NCBI GenBank assembly: GCA_022641835.1
Contig: CP048721.1
Location: 372,001 to 436,000 of the forward strand
Length of the DNA: 64,000 nucleotides
Reading direction: 5' to 3'
DNA from: Petasospora fabianii
Taxonomy: Eukaryota; Ascomycota; Saccharomycetes; Phaffomycetales; Wickerhamomycetaceae
Under the pieces are notes generated by a model, which searched no databases, was not told the origin of the DNA, and saw nothing but the letters and a program-made list of their open reading frames with translations. Below, piece by piece: positions 29,174-39,062 of this stretch. Numbering within the stretch: position 1 is the first letter of the stretch; every line of letters starts with the position of its first letter. Position numbers and translations under genes: made by a program.

Positions 29174-32152
29174 TATGCAGCAATTAGCTAGCAACGGGCG
29201 GCCGATAAGGGCGTGCTATACCAGGAACAGGTTTGTCTCTAAGGGTATGCAGCAAACAGAAGACTCTGTACCTTTGTGGAGGTGCTCCTGGGTGTGTATT
29301 GTGATGATAGGGGGCCCGTGGGAATGTCAGGGCGGCTCTGTCAGTGGGAACGTGTTCGGGTGGAAGGTGTGTAGGTTTAGACCACGGGAGGGACAGCAGA
29401 GTGCGCGGCGAAAACGAAAAGTAAGTGACGGGGCCACGGGCAACGTGGACCTGTGTGTACTGTGGGTGTGAGCGGGGCAGGAGAGTGCCTGCGTGTGGAG
29501 GTGGCGAGGAGGAAAGTGTTGAAGATATGCTCTGCGGTGCGCGCGCCAATTCGTTTCACAAGGTAAAATCGAAAATCGCCCAACGGCTGGTTTGCGCGGG
29601 ACACGACGCACCGACGCGAGGTGCTGGCAGCTGGCGCTGCCATGCAAACTGCGGCTGGGACAAAATAGGCCGTGTTCTCCACAGGGCTTGTGGAGGTGTT
29701 TTTGTTTGAGGCTACGTGAGTGTGCTCGATATGACGCAATGATGGTCAATTGGTGATCAGCCAACAAACAAACACATACACACATATACACAGTATTACT
29801 CTCTCTCGAATCAGAAATAACTCGAAGAGATCACCAGACATCGGATGATCGGCTGCTCCACGTCCACCATTCCCATCTCACAGCAGGTAAATCCACCCCT
29901 TACCCTTTTTATGCAGTTTGGGAGATAGCGCATGTTGGCAGGCTTGTGAACACTTGCTTCGGGTACATTTGCTGACTGAACCCCTATTAGTTTTCACATG
30001 CTCAAGCAGTTTCCACAATGAAAGCTTCTTGCGAGCGCTATCCATATACACAATCTACATTCCCAATGTCTTTAAAACATGTGAAGAGTACATGCGCTTT
30101 GCGTCCCGCACACCGGACCTAGCGGGCGCCTTCCACAGTGTTCAAGACCCACACATGTGCATCACGTTAGCCCGAGCACTATAGCATTGGTTTCGCTTGG
30201 CTAGAGAAGGACCCAATCTATAGACACCTCGGTCGTGTCCATGTTATCTCGATTGTAAGCACAAATTCCTCAAAGTTTAAACCGTGACAAATCAAACGCG
30301 GCGATCACTAGTGATCATCGGTCTATTGCCACTCCCCGCAACAGTAGCGTTGTGTAGTCACCACCATCATTTCGCCTTTGCTGCTTCTCTATAGAATTAT
30401 AATAATCTTGTTTTATCACACTTTTCCTCTCCTCCCGGTCAAAAGAAGCATAGTGTGGGCTGCTCCCGTATTCCCCTCCCTCTGCACTATCAGTAGGGCG
30501 CCTTATTGTTCCTCTCCATAGGACGTCGAACTCGCACCATCAGATGGCATACGTACTTCCCATTTGTCTAGTACACCGAGGTAGTTATTTCTCAGTAAAG
30601 AGACAAGTGAGTCGTAGCCCCTTCCTCTGTCAAATGTTGCCTTGCGTTATGCAGTCAGCTGTTTCGATCATCGATTGTAGTAGAGGCGATATGACGCTAC
30701 CTATCATTCAATCAGATCTCACATGTGCCGCAGTGGATAATCAAGGTTCTGGATCCTATGATTGCTAATTCACGAGGTCCTGCCTTACCATACTTCCAGA
30801 AAGAGCAAGCACTTGAGCTATCAAGCACGGGAAACAAGCCCTTATATTCTAGAACAACGCGCACTTTGTCGTCTCAGCAAAGCACTCTACTGATAAACAA
30901 TCCCGCCCCCTAAATTGCCCCGCCCCTCTAAATATCTCCCGATAAAAGAACAAAGAAATTGGACGCCTGACAGCTTTACCCATACAGCGTTCTCACTACT
31001 AAGCGAAATTTGTTTGGTCGCACTCGCTTCCTGACAGAAGCCAAATCTTGTTCTCCTACCACTCACCACCCAAACCTTATCCGCCGTCAACAACCGTTGC
31101 TCAATGCTGGACCGTTATGGGTCAGGCAGTAGCCTGCATATGTCTTCGGCGGTTGTTCAGTTCGCGCGACTTAACAACCTGCGTCGCCCAATTCTTTGGG
31201 CCGATGCCCATGGCGGCCAGGGCTTCGGGTATGTCGTCAGGTTGAGACTCTGGCAGGCAAAGTTATCGAGAGATGGATTAATGGAGTATATAAGAGTGAA
31301 CTCGTTAGTGTGATGCACCCTCGCGAGCAAACGGAACATCGTAGAAGCTTCTTGGCCGTTGGACGAAAGGGTTTGGGGACTGGTGCGCGCGAGACAAATG
31401 ATGATCATCAAGACGCTCCCCCGCCGGCGCTACCTTTCCATCAAGCATAACAGTAGCAACGATTTCTATAGCCTTTTTACCTTTTCTACCCTTTCGGGCT
31501 GGACGTCAAGGAAGCAAAGAGGGGGAGTATAGAAGAGAACCCGTCCCCATCAACCGTCCTTGTTACTCATATTATCACCTTGCATATGTCCCGCATCCAA
31601 GTACATCTGTCTACTTAATCGCCTTGTTCAAAACTAGGCCGCGGGCATGGCCAGCCAAGAACAAGAGGAAAGTCTGGGGAAAACCACCTTTTGATAATAC
31701 GGTGAACTGTGACCAGCTATCACAAAAGAAACATTATGCTTGAAGTGCTTGATATCGGTGCAAATCAGTTTTGGAGAAATGGTAGTGTATTACGCGCAGG
31801 GCCGCCTTGAACAATAAGGAGACATTTGTACAAAGTTGCGGCTGGGGCCAAAACCAGATAATATAATATTGAGGCGAGGCGGGGAAGGAAGTTTGGGTGC
31901 TAAGAGTCTGCACAATGCTGGCAAATGAGATTCAACTAGCAGCTAAAAAGTCCTATTACCATAGTCCCTTGACCTATGTTTCCGTAAGACACCATCGTCG
32001 ACGGTATAGGCGCGTTCTTTTGTCTTGTTATGATTGGCTCGCTGTCCTCGTTGGATCATCCACCATAACAGCCCCACCAGTTATCACACCTTAGATGAGA
32101 GTCATCCGGAAAGCGCTTGTTCCCATCTGAGGGCTTCTTTTAGTGCCCCAAG

Positions 32153-32181
32153 GGTTGTGTTTGATGGAGGTTGTGTTTGAT
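32153..32181. repeat. 13-bp direct repeat
   Basis: GGTTGTGTTTGAT occurs at 32153-32165 and 32169-32181, separated by three bases. Function unknown. Confidence 0.7.
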
Positions 32182-32775
32182 TAACATAATTGCTTCGCCA
32201 GAAACTTGATTATTGTATGATTTAGTGTTAACCTTCCACTCCCATCATATAGCACAGCTAGCAATTTTGCCTGCCAACGTTTCTACGGCCTAAATAAAAA
32301 CAGGAAATGAGCTCTTCCAAATCACAAGCTACATCTACATTTTCAATGATCGTTGTATCATAGATATATTAACATAAATACATCTGTTTCTGTTTTTGGA
32401 TGGCAGCCCCAAGTACTAGACTAGGAACCGACGAACAACTTCACAGAATGCGACCATCTTACCAAACAGTAGCATTCTCACCTCGACAACATCTTCAAAT
32501 CATGATGAAGACAAATGTCCATGCCTCGCTTGGGATTTTGATATCACCAACCGAGGATACCCCAATCTCAAAACTCAATGCATCAAAAATTAAGCAAAAC
32601 CACGCAAAGAAAACAAAAGATAAAAATAGATAGAAGAAAAGCACCGACACTCAAGTGTAACCAAATAGTTCCCAATTTTGTATAATACTGCGTCCGTGTG
32701 TTTGAAAGAAGACCTTATAGTCTCAACATGAAGAGTTCATAACAACGTCACAATATAGCTTGCAAAATCTTTCGC

Positions 32776-33186
32776 TTAGAAGTTCAACTTAGTGAAGAAC
32801 CACTTGTTCTTACCAGCCTGGTATCTCTCCTCGAAAGCCTTCTTAACGGCCTTCTTGGCGTTCTCTCTCTGGGTTGGCTCAGAGAAGGACTCAGAGGTCA
32901 ACTCAGCCTTGAAGGACTCGACATCCAAAGTGTATCTAGTTGGAAGCAAGTGGTTGTAGTTGACAACCTTGACGAATGGCTTGACCTTGGATCTCTTAGC
33001 GGCCTTCTTGGCACCGACGGACTTACCGAGCTTAGATGGGTATCTCTCAACACCAGCAACGATGGCGTGTGGGAACTGGTGGGCCTTGGAACCCTCGTCG
33101 TGTGGTTTCACAATGACAACCTTCTTACCGGCGTAACGGCCTCTGACGACAATAGCAACCTTTCCTGACTTGATGAACTTGGCCAT
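32776..33186 (-). CDS. RPL27: 60S ribosomal protein eL27
   Basis: A 136-residue eL27 protein, the same length as the yeast protein and highly similar: it starts [20 protein letters not shown] and ends [12 protein letters not shown]. The KOW motif is in the first 40 residues. It is a structural protein of the large cytosolic subunit. The ATG at 33186 is preceded by CAAA and the homology begins there. Saccharomyces RPL27A and RPL27B have an intron near the 5' end; here the coding region is continuous. The promoter about 250 bp upstream holds a CACGTG flanked by TTAGGG-type sites. Confidence 0.97.
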   Translation of the reverse strand: MAKFIKSGKVAIVVRGRYAGKKVVIVKPHDEGSKAHQFPHAIVAGVERYPSKLGKSVGAKKAAKRSKVKPFVKVVNYNHLLPTRYTLDVESFKAELTSESFSEPTQRENAKKAVKKAFEERYQAGKNKWFFTKLNF

Positions 33187-33633
33187 TTTGAGATATGTGT
33201 GATGGTGAACAATAAGTCTGTTAGCTCCCTTCAAGACCACTCTGTGGGTTATGGTGCTTGTCTCGATATTTCACTTTTTTGAAAATCCCGAGTCGGTCGC
33301 GCTCCCTCACCAATTCGCGGTGCCAATACTTTTGTGACTGCTCGATCTTTTGCGCTTTGCGCACCTCTTTTGTGCTGTGTGCTCCCAAGATTGCGTCGCG
33401 AACGCATCACAGCCGCACACCACAGTAAAAAACATTTTAGGGCTGCAGTCACGTGGATAACAGAAGCCCTAACAGATTAGAGATTTGACACATTCTGCAA
33501 GCCAACGCCCTCCACACACAGAGTTCTCTAGAGACGTCGATAACTATCAAACGCTACAACAGCGGTTGTTGATAAAGTACAGGTTGCATAGAAATCATAA
33601 TACAATAAACACTTTTAGTGAACCGATCAGGGC
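33187..33633. promoter_or_regulatory. RPL27 promoter region
   Basis: About 450 bp between RPL27 (minus) and the PKH stop. It holds the TTAGGGCT-CACGTG-AGCCCTAA cluster, then a pyrimidine-rich section toward RPL27. Nothing resembles a Rap1 site. Confidence 0.55.
33437..33472. promoter_or_regulatory. Tbf1-Cbf1-Tbf1-like ribosomal protein promoter element
   Basis: TTAGGGCT (33437-33444) and its exact inverted copy AGCCCTAA (33465-33472) flank CACGTG (33450-33455), about 265-285 bp before the RPL27 ATG. TTAGGG is the Tbf1 core and CACGTG the Cbf1 core; both proteins control ribosomal protein genes in Candida albicans, unlike the Rap1-based system of Saccharomyces. The assignment of proteins is inferred from motif identity only. 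Confidence 0.7.
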
Positions 33634-36600
33634 TCACTTCTTCGACTTGGATGATCTCACACTTCTGGCCAGCAGTCTGGAGTTCATACCAGTGATATGC
33701 TTCGTAGTGGTGTTGGTGGTGTTTGTATTGGAGTTTGAAGATGCAGACATAGCTGGTGACGGTGGCTTTTTGCGAGCAGGTGGATTCTTAGGTGATGAAC
33801 CAGTTCCAATGGCAGCCTCAGCTGCGGCAATCAACGGGTTCCTGTTTTGATTTTTATCCTTCGGGGTCAACAAAGAGATAGGGAGGCCATGATATAGACG
33901 ACCTTGTTCAGGGACTTCATTTGCTGGGGTCGGGCGAGCTGCGGACTTTCTTTGAACGACTTCCTGTAGCATATGAGTGCGTTGATGAGGTGTAGAAGAT
34001 GACGACGATCTGCGTGGCTTGGTCTGGGTTTTAAACTCAGAAGCACCCAAAGTTGGGGATGTCACAATGGTGGCAGCACTCATAGCAGCATCTGAGCCGA
34101 GGACAGTACCGGCATGTCCACTTGGATCTTCTTCCAAACGCTTCTGCATGATCTTCTCTTGGACAGCAACCCTAGCCTTGTGAAGAGTGTTCGTCCAAGA
34201 AGACACATTCTTCTGAGTTGACTCAAATACAAATGCAGTATTGTATGACTCGATGATGAAGAGAGACTGACTATCCTCAGATGTGGAAGTTGGTAGAAGC
34301 TCCCTGATCTTAATGACTGGGTGGTTGACACTGATCTCTGTACGAAGTTCCAATGCAGGAGTCTGGTTTTCCTCAGCATCCAATTTGTTGAAGATCATAG
34401 CACGACCATTGGATGTGACAAGAAGAACTCTGTTCTTCTTATCCTCTTCAGTAGCAGATCCAGAGAAAAACTTCTTAAACTTGGTTTTGGCAGATCCCGT
34501 TTTGGATTCATCCTCCTCTGTCTTATGATTGGTGATGATGGCTTTCTCGGCCTCTTCACCATGCTTGTCCATGTTTCTCAAGCCTCTGTATGAACCATTG
34601 GCTACTTGACTCAACATTGTGGATGAGGAGAATCCAGCTTTGTTACCACCAAGAGGTGCATCAACAAGACGACGTTTGTACTTCTTTTCAATAGCATCAA
34701 CAGTAGTCAAATAGACATTAAGATCACCCTTCTTCAACACCCTCTCATCTTTATTCTTGAGATACTTCACAAATTCGAGATCAAGCTTTGTCATTGGTGG
34801 AACGCTGGCTTTCTCGGTAGAGAGCTGAGGTGGTTTCTTTCTTAGTGTGGTAATGGTTGGTGCAGGTTTTGTTGAAGGTTGTGCTGTTGGTTGTGCTGTA
34901 GGTTGTGTCGTGGGTGGGGCAGCCGTTGTAGATGCAGATGTAGGAACACGCTTCTCCATGTTTGATGATGCACTGACTGGTGGTGTACCATTGTCAAGAT
35001 CGGATTTGGATTCCTTCTTTGCATCGTTATATGCTTTGATGATGTCGTTTGGTTGGCGGGACAGAGCAAGCGCTGCAGCCCCTGCAGCACCAACAGCCCC
35101 ACTAGAAGCTCTTTGGCTCTCTTTCTGCTTTCTGGCAGCAATGTTGGCCTTGGCCCTTGCAAGTACCTGTTGACTCTCTGTTGTAACTGTTGGAGTTGTG
35201 CTTGCTGGTGGCGTAGAGTTGAATGATTCTGTGCTGCCTGTTTCATGTTCTTGCATTGGTGTGCTTGGTGTTGAAACAGCTCTTCTTGGAATGGTAATTC
35301 TTGTTCTTGATCCATTGTTTTGTAGTTCTGGGACTGGAAGCATCGACTTAGCCGAAATTTTGTAAGGTCCAGCCACTGGTGGTGGCACATCCCAGATTGA
35401 CTTCTGTGGATTCTTAAAGTCAATACCGTGGAAGAACAGATGATTTTGAATACCTTTGACAGTAAGACGATCCTTTGGGTGTAATACCAAGATTTTTTTG
35501 ATTAAATCTCTGATCACCATTGGGAATCCAGCAGTGAAGGCAAACTGAAGCTTTACAATCTTCTGGAAAGTCAGATATTCATTTGTAGCCTTGAATGGTG
35601 GTTTACCTGCAATCATCTGATACAAAATACAGCCAAACGCCCAAATATCGCATGGCTTACCAACTGCCTTTTCGTTCAAGAGTTCTGGAGAGACATATTC
35701 AGCTGTACCGACAAAGGACTTCGATCTCGTGTCAGCAGGGTACTGACCATTCGGTGATTTTTCCAAAAGTTTAGCGGTACCAAAATCGGTAATCTGAATT
35801 TTCATGTTTTCGTCCAACAAGATGTTCTCTGGCTTCAAATCTCTGTGAATCACACCGTTATCATGCATGTACTTGATGGCATCAAGAATCTGAGCAGAGT
35901 AATACTTAGCAGTCTCTTCATTCAATGATCCATGTTCCTTGATCAATGTGAGTAATTCTCCATTTGGTGCGTAATCCAAGACAAAATACAAGCTTGATTC
36001 ATCCTGGAAAGTGAAGAACATGTGTACGATACCATCTCTGCGACCCAACCTCGAAAGTGTATTCTTCTCAATGTTAACGTATTTCACCTTCTTCTCTCTG
36101 ATGATGTGACGCTTATCAAGCACCTTGACTGCAAATTGGCGGTTTGTGTTCTTGTCAGTAGCAAGAATGACAGTAGAATAAGATCCAATTCCCAATGTTT
36201 TCCCAAACTTGAAGTCCTTGACGCTCTTTCTAATGATGACATCTTCGTCCTCTCCATTGGCGTTAGTGACACGTGTCACGGCGATAGCTGCACCCTTCTC
36301 ATCCCATTCATCTGCTTTGGCATGCATAGCCGGTGTAATTGGGATGTCGTCGTCTTGATCGGATCCTGCAAGATCCTCTAGGGAAAGTTTTTGACGGAGT
36401 GTTGATGTCACGACTGGGCTGGAGGCGATTAGCGATTCGTCCGTGCCATTCTGCTGGTTCAGCACGAGATTTGTAGATGTGAGTGCACGTAGCGGGTGTG
36501 TAGGACGCTCAGTGTATGGAGTGCCAACCGGTGAGGGTGGCATTGTTCGTGGAGAAGAGGTGACGTTGTTGAGCTCTCCGTGGCTTGAGATGTGCGTTGG

Positions 36601-36813
36601 AAGATCGTACAACGTGTTACCCTCGGTGGTGTCGGTATCGGCCACCTGTCCCGGCTCGTCTAGCGTATAGATTGAATCGGCATCCTCCTCTGCTGAATGA
36701 TCCGATATCACGATAGGAGTGTTATAAGAGTCTTGTCTGGCAAACGAGAACTCGTCCGGCTGCGGGGTGTGCGGCTCGGGCTTGTACGTGTGATTGCGCG
36801 GATCCAACGACAT
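33634..36813 (-). CDS. PKH2: PDK1-type protein kinase (Pkh1/2/3) with C-terminal PH-like domain
   Basis: A 1059-residue AGC kinase. The kinase domain spans about 203-460: glycine loop GIGSYSTV (about 209), catalytic Lys in FAVKVLDK, catalytic HRDLKPENILLDEN (about 320), then DFGTAK and the PDK1-like GTAEYVSPEL. Long Ser/Thr/Pro/Ala-rich linkers follow. Around 785-890 is a PH-like domain (KNRVLLVTSNGRAMIFNK, ending SSWTNTLHKAR). PDK1 kinases phosphorylate the activation loop of Ypk1/2, Pkc1 and Sch9 and act on eisosomes. Yeast Pkh1-3 have 766, 1081 and 898 residues, so PKH2 is nearest in size, but orthology is not settled. The start is the ATG at 36813, 7 codons inside an otherwise open frame. 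Confidence 0.9.
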   Translation of the reverse strand: MSLDPRNHTYKPEPHTPQPDEFSFARQDSYNTPIVISDHSAEEDADSIYTLDEPGQVADTDTTEGNTLYDLPTHISSHGELNNVTSSPRTMPPSPVGTPYTERPTHPLRALTSTNLVLNQQNGTDESLIASSPVVTSTLRQKLSLEDLAGSDQDDDIPITPAMHAKADEWDEKGAAIAVTRVTNANGEDEDVIIRKSVKDFKFGKTLGIGSYSTVILATDKNTNRQFAVKVLDKRHIIREKKVKYVNIEKNTLSRLGRRDGIVHMFFTFQDESSLYFVLDYAPNGELLTLIKEHGSLNEETAKYYSAQILDAIKYMHDNGVIHRDLKPENILLDENMKIQITDFGTAKLLEKSPNGQYPADTRSKSFVGTAEYVSPELLNEKAVGKPCDIWAFGCILYQMIAGKPPFKATNEYLTFQKIVKLQFAFTAGFPMVIRDLIKKILVLHPKDRLTVKGIQNHLFFHGIDFKNPQKSIWDVPPPVAGPYKISAKSMLPVPELQNNGSRTRITIPRRAVSTPSTPMQEHETGSTESFNSTPPASTTPTVTTESQQVLARAKANIAARKQKESQRASSGAVGAAGAAALALSRQPNDIIKAYNDAKKESKSDLDNGTPPVSASSNMEKRVPTSASTTAAPPTTQPTAQPTAQPSTKPAPTITTLRKKPPQLSTEKASVPPMTKLDLEFVKYLKNKDERVLKKGDLNVYLTTVDAIEKKYKRRLVDAPLGGNKAGFSSSTMLSQVANGSYRGLRNMDKHGEEAEKAIITNHKTEEDESKTGSAKTKFKKFFSGSATEEDKKNRVLLVTSNGRAMIFNKLDAEENQTPALELRTEISVNHPVIKIRELLPTSTSEDSQSLFIIESYNTAFVFESTQKNVSSWTNTLHKARVAVQEKIMQKRLEEDPSGHAGTVLGSDAAMSAATIVTSPTLGASEFKTQTKPRRSSSSSTPHQRTHMLQEVVQRKSAARPTPANEVPEQGRLYHGLPISLLTPKDKNQNRNPLIAAAEAAIGTGSSPKNPPARKKPPSPAMSASSNSNTNTTNTTTKHITGMNSRLLARSVRSSKSKK

Positions 36814-37132
36814 AACTCGTAGGTAGTCGGTCAAAGGGGTGGGCGGCAGAAGAAGGTATGTGGGACGGAGAAGGAGGCTTTGCTGGCCGGGCGGTGCTCA
36901 CTGTCCGGATGCTCAGCTTCTGTGCTGGTGTGTTATCGCAGAGCCCCTGCTAATAGTGTTGAGCGAGCGCAAGCTCAAATTCCATCACAGCCCCCGCGAA
37001 CTAGGGCCAATGTGCGCGAACCATACCGCGATTTTACCGGCAAAAAGGTCTTCTCGGGAAGCTCTGTCATCTTGCAGGTGATGTCTACACTAGAGGTGGT
37101 TAGATGCATAACTGTCTATTGGCGTCTTATTG
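36814..37132. other. Promoter region of the PKH kinase
   Basis: About 320 bp, G+C-rich near the kinase gene and A+T-rich further up. No distinctive element was recognised. Confidence 0.4.
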
Positions 37133-38644
37133 TTATGGTTTGGGCTGGAAAAGGTCTCTCAATGCATGTGAGTAGTTAGTGTACCTCGTAGGTGGAAGTG
37201 TCTCGAGCACCTTCTTAGCCTTTCTTGGTTTAGATGGTCTCGAACCTCTAAGCATATCTGGAGGTGGTCTCTCAGCCATCTCTTCCATTTTAGCAATGTA
37301 CTCCTCATCTGCTTCGAACGAGTCCACAGCGTGATTCCGACGGAATGACGGATCACAGAGCTTCATCAATAGCATCAATGTGTAGTATGCATCATTACCA
37401 GCGTTGTGAAGGTAAGCATGGGGGATGTCAAATCTGCGAAGGATACCACCAAGAGACGAGAGACGATCACCATGTGTAATGTTGTAAATCTTCTGCGTAT
37501 CCAAAACGGTAGCATTATGTGGAATGGTAACTCCAAGGCCCTTCAGCCAAGTGAGATCACCAGCGACATTGTGGCCAACAATACAGGCACTCATACCTGG
37601 ACGATCGTAGAAATAATAGTTCAAGATACACTGGATCAAGTCGGCAGCCTTAGAAGTTGGCATTATAATTGAGCTTCCACCGAGGAACTTGTCCTTATTA
37701 TCAGCAACAAAGGCACCATTACGAAGTCTGATCACCTCTTCTGGAAGAATGTGAATGTTCTTAATCGTTGGGAACGTTGACAAGGCATCCTTAGCTGGAT
37801 CATAGATGGAAATACCAATTTCTGTCACCTTATCCTTGGAGAACTCATGTGCTTCCATATCAATAGATATCAGTGCATTAGTCTGGTTATTAGCTTCAAG
37901 CAACAGCTGTTTTAAGAGAGCAACGCGTTGTGGAGTTTGGAGTCGTGGGTGATTACGGGCACCAAGTTCAACTTCAGTCATGTAGTCATTAACAAAGTTG
38001 TGGCGAGATCCAGTTCCTCTAAGAAGAAGATCAAGGGGGAAATCGTGCTTCCCAATATCGGGAATGATAGAAGCAAGAGACAATATGTTTCTCGTTGGTT
38101 TAGATGTCCTTAGATCACCGTTCATTACCTTGTTTTGTGTGGGCGTTGGTTCCTTTGGCATCGACTGGATTGGTACATGGTTTCCTAGGGGCTCCTTACG
38201 CTCAAACTTAGCAAACGCTTGTTCCAGACGTGATCTCTTCTCCTTTACAGGATGGCTTCTTATCAACTGTGCCAGTTTCAAATCAGCATACCCATCAGCA
38301 CCTTCGCTTGTGTAAACTGGTTTGTTATGTATCAGTGACGCATAGAAGGTTGAGCGGTCCAACGTTTGTTCTCTAAAACTTTCGTTGAGGATATCTATGA
38401 GAGCTTGGCGATCGGAGGCACTAATATTGGAAGCATTAGCAGATGAGATGAATTGAAATTGTGGAATAGAACGCTCTGGCCTGCTAACTGCAGCAGCTTG
38501 ACTGTGCTGAAATCTTCTAGGCGGCATGATCAACGTTTTGGGGGTGGAGAGTGTTGAAGATGAGAAGCGTGTTTTGTGAGTTAACGGGTATGATCTGTTC
38601 GTGAAGAGGAGCAGATTTCTTGTGAGTACTCGGCTCAAATGCAT
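37133..38644 (-). CDS. Gfd2/Ydr514c-type DEDDh exonuclease, possible mitochondrial leader
   Basis: A protein of 503 residues from the ATG at 38644. Its second half is an RNase H-like domain of the Gfd2/Ydr514c family with all DEDDh residues: D-x-E in LISIDMEAHEF (about 258-262), Asp in GHNVAGDLTWL (about 363), and H-x4-D in LHNAGNDAYYTL (about 416). The N-terminal 50 residues (MHLSRVLTRNLLLFTNRSYP...) are basic, hydroxylated and free of acids, like a mitochondrial presequence; a second in-frame start, MPPRRFQHSQ at 38527, would remove it. Two isoforms are possible. The frame is open even further upstream (to 38839), but only through a poly-lysine/poly-A section, so I reject that start. The catalytic domain is convincing; the substrate is unknown. 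Confidence 0.8.
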   Translation of the reverse strand: MHLSRVLTRNLLLFTNRSYPLTHKTRFSSSTLSTPKTLIMPPRRFQHSQAAAVSRPERSIPQFQFISSANASNISASDRQALIDILNESFREQTLDRSTFYASLIHNKPVYTSEGADGYADLKLAQLIRSHPVKEKRSRLEQAFAKFERKEPLGNHVPIQSMPKEPTPTQNKVMNGDLRTSKPTRNILSLASIIPDIGKHDFPLDLLLRGTGSRHNFVNDYMTEVELGARNHPRLQTPQRVALLKQLLLEANNQTNALISIDMEAHEFSKDKVTEIGISIYDPAKDALSTFPTIKNIHILPEEVIRLRNGAFVADNKDKFLGGSSIIMPTSKAADLIQCILNYYFYDRPGMSACIVGHNVAGDLTWLKGLGVTIPHNATVLDTQKIYNITHGDRLSSLGGILRRFDIPHAYLHNAGNDAYYTLMLLMKLCDPSFRRNHAVDSFEADEEYIAKMEEMAERPPPDMLRGSRPSKPRKAKKVLETLPPTRYTNYSHALRDLFQPKP

Positions 38645-39062
38645 AGCCGGAAGCTGTGCGTGGTAGATGAACTGTTTAAGAACACTTAACAGTGGGTTGA
38701 ACGTAGTCTTCTCGTCCGTCAAAAATCCAGCCTGGGGAATAAGAAGAAAAAAAAGAAAAAAAAAAACCGCGTCTGCAAACCGCACAGGAACAGAATCTGG
38801 GGATCTCTCTATTCCTTGCACAGTTCGGATCCAATGCACTAACTCTACTGCATCTTGTTGAGAGCTTATATTGAACTTATCAAAAGCGAGGATTCTCAGA
38901 TTTCAAGGTCGTTCCCTTACTGGACTCTTACATAACTACAACTAACAACTAATGTCCTTCGAGTCTACTGTTCCAGCTTCAGGGTTCCCCAGAGTCTAGA
39001 GTACAAAACAATGTATACTTTTCAGTCATTAAATTGATAGTAGTCCCATAAAAAGTAATCGC
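38645..39062. other. Upstream region of the exonuclease gene
   Basis: About 420 bp, including an A-rich tract at 38735-38768. No RNA gene or further coding frame is supported. Confidence 0.4.
38735..38768. repeat. A-rich tract
   Basis: Almost pure A with a few G (AAGAAGAAAAAAAAG pattern), upstream of the exonuclease gene; possibly a nucleosome-depleting promoter tract. Confidence 0.7.

Larger units (their letters stand above)
29092..32775. other. Long gene-poor stretch between IRA2 and RPL27
   Basis: About 3.7 kb without a supportable gene. It holds the IRA2 promoter, a short AAGG microsatellite at 29153-29173 and GC-rich sequence at 29280-29660, but only short frames (up to about 154 codons on the minus strand at 29327-29791, mostly overlapping in several frames and low in complexity). 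The far part (31.9-32.7 kb) is A+T-rich. I searched by eye for tRNA B-boxes, 5S, U-RNA and SRP motifs and found none convincing. It could hold regulatory elements, a non-coding RNA, a centromere or the remains of a lost gene. Confidence 0.5.

Noticed and set aside
29327-29791. A 154-codon minus-strand frame upstream of IRA2
   Set aside because: Three overlapping frames are open at once in this GC-rich stretch, and the translation has a random composition.
31620-31650. A tRNA-like B-box (TTGTTCAAAACTAGG)
   Set aside because: The T-arm pairs in only four of five positions, and no A-box or acceptor stem could be found at the right distance.
38645-38839. Longer N-terminus for the DEDDh exonuclease
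   Set aside because: The added part has an FFFLFFLL-type run encoded by an A-rich tract and no resemblance to the family, so a start at 38644 or 38527 is better.
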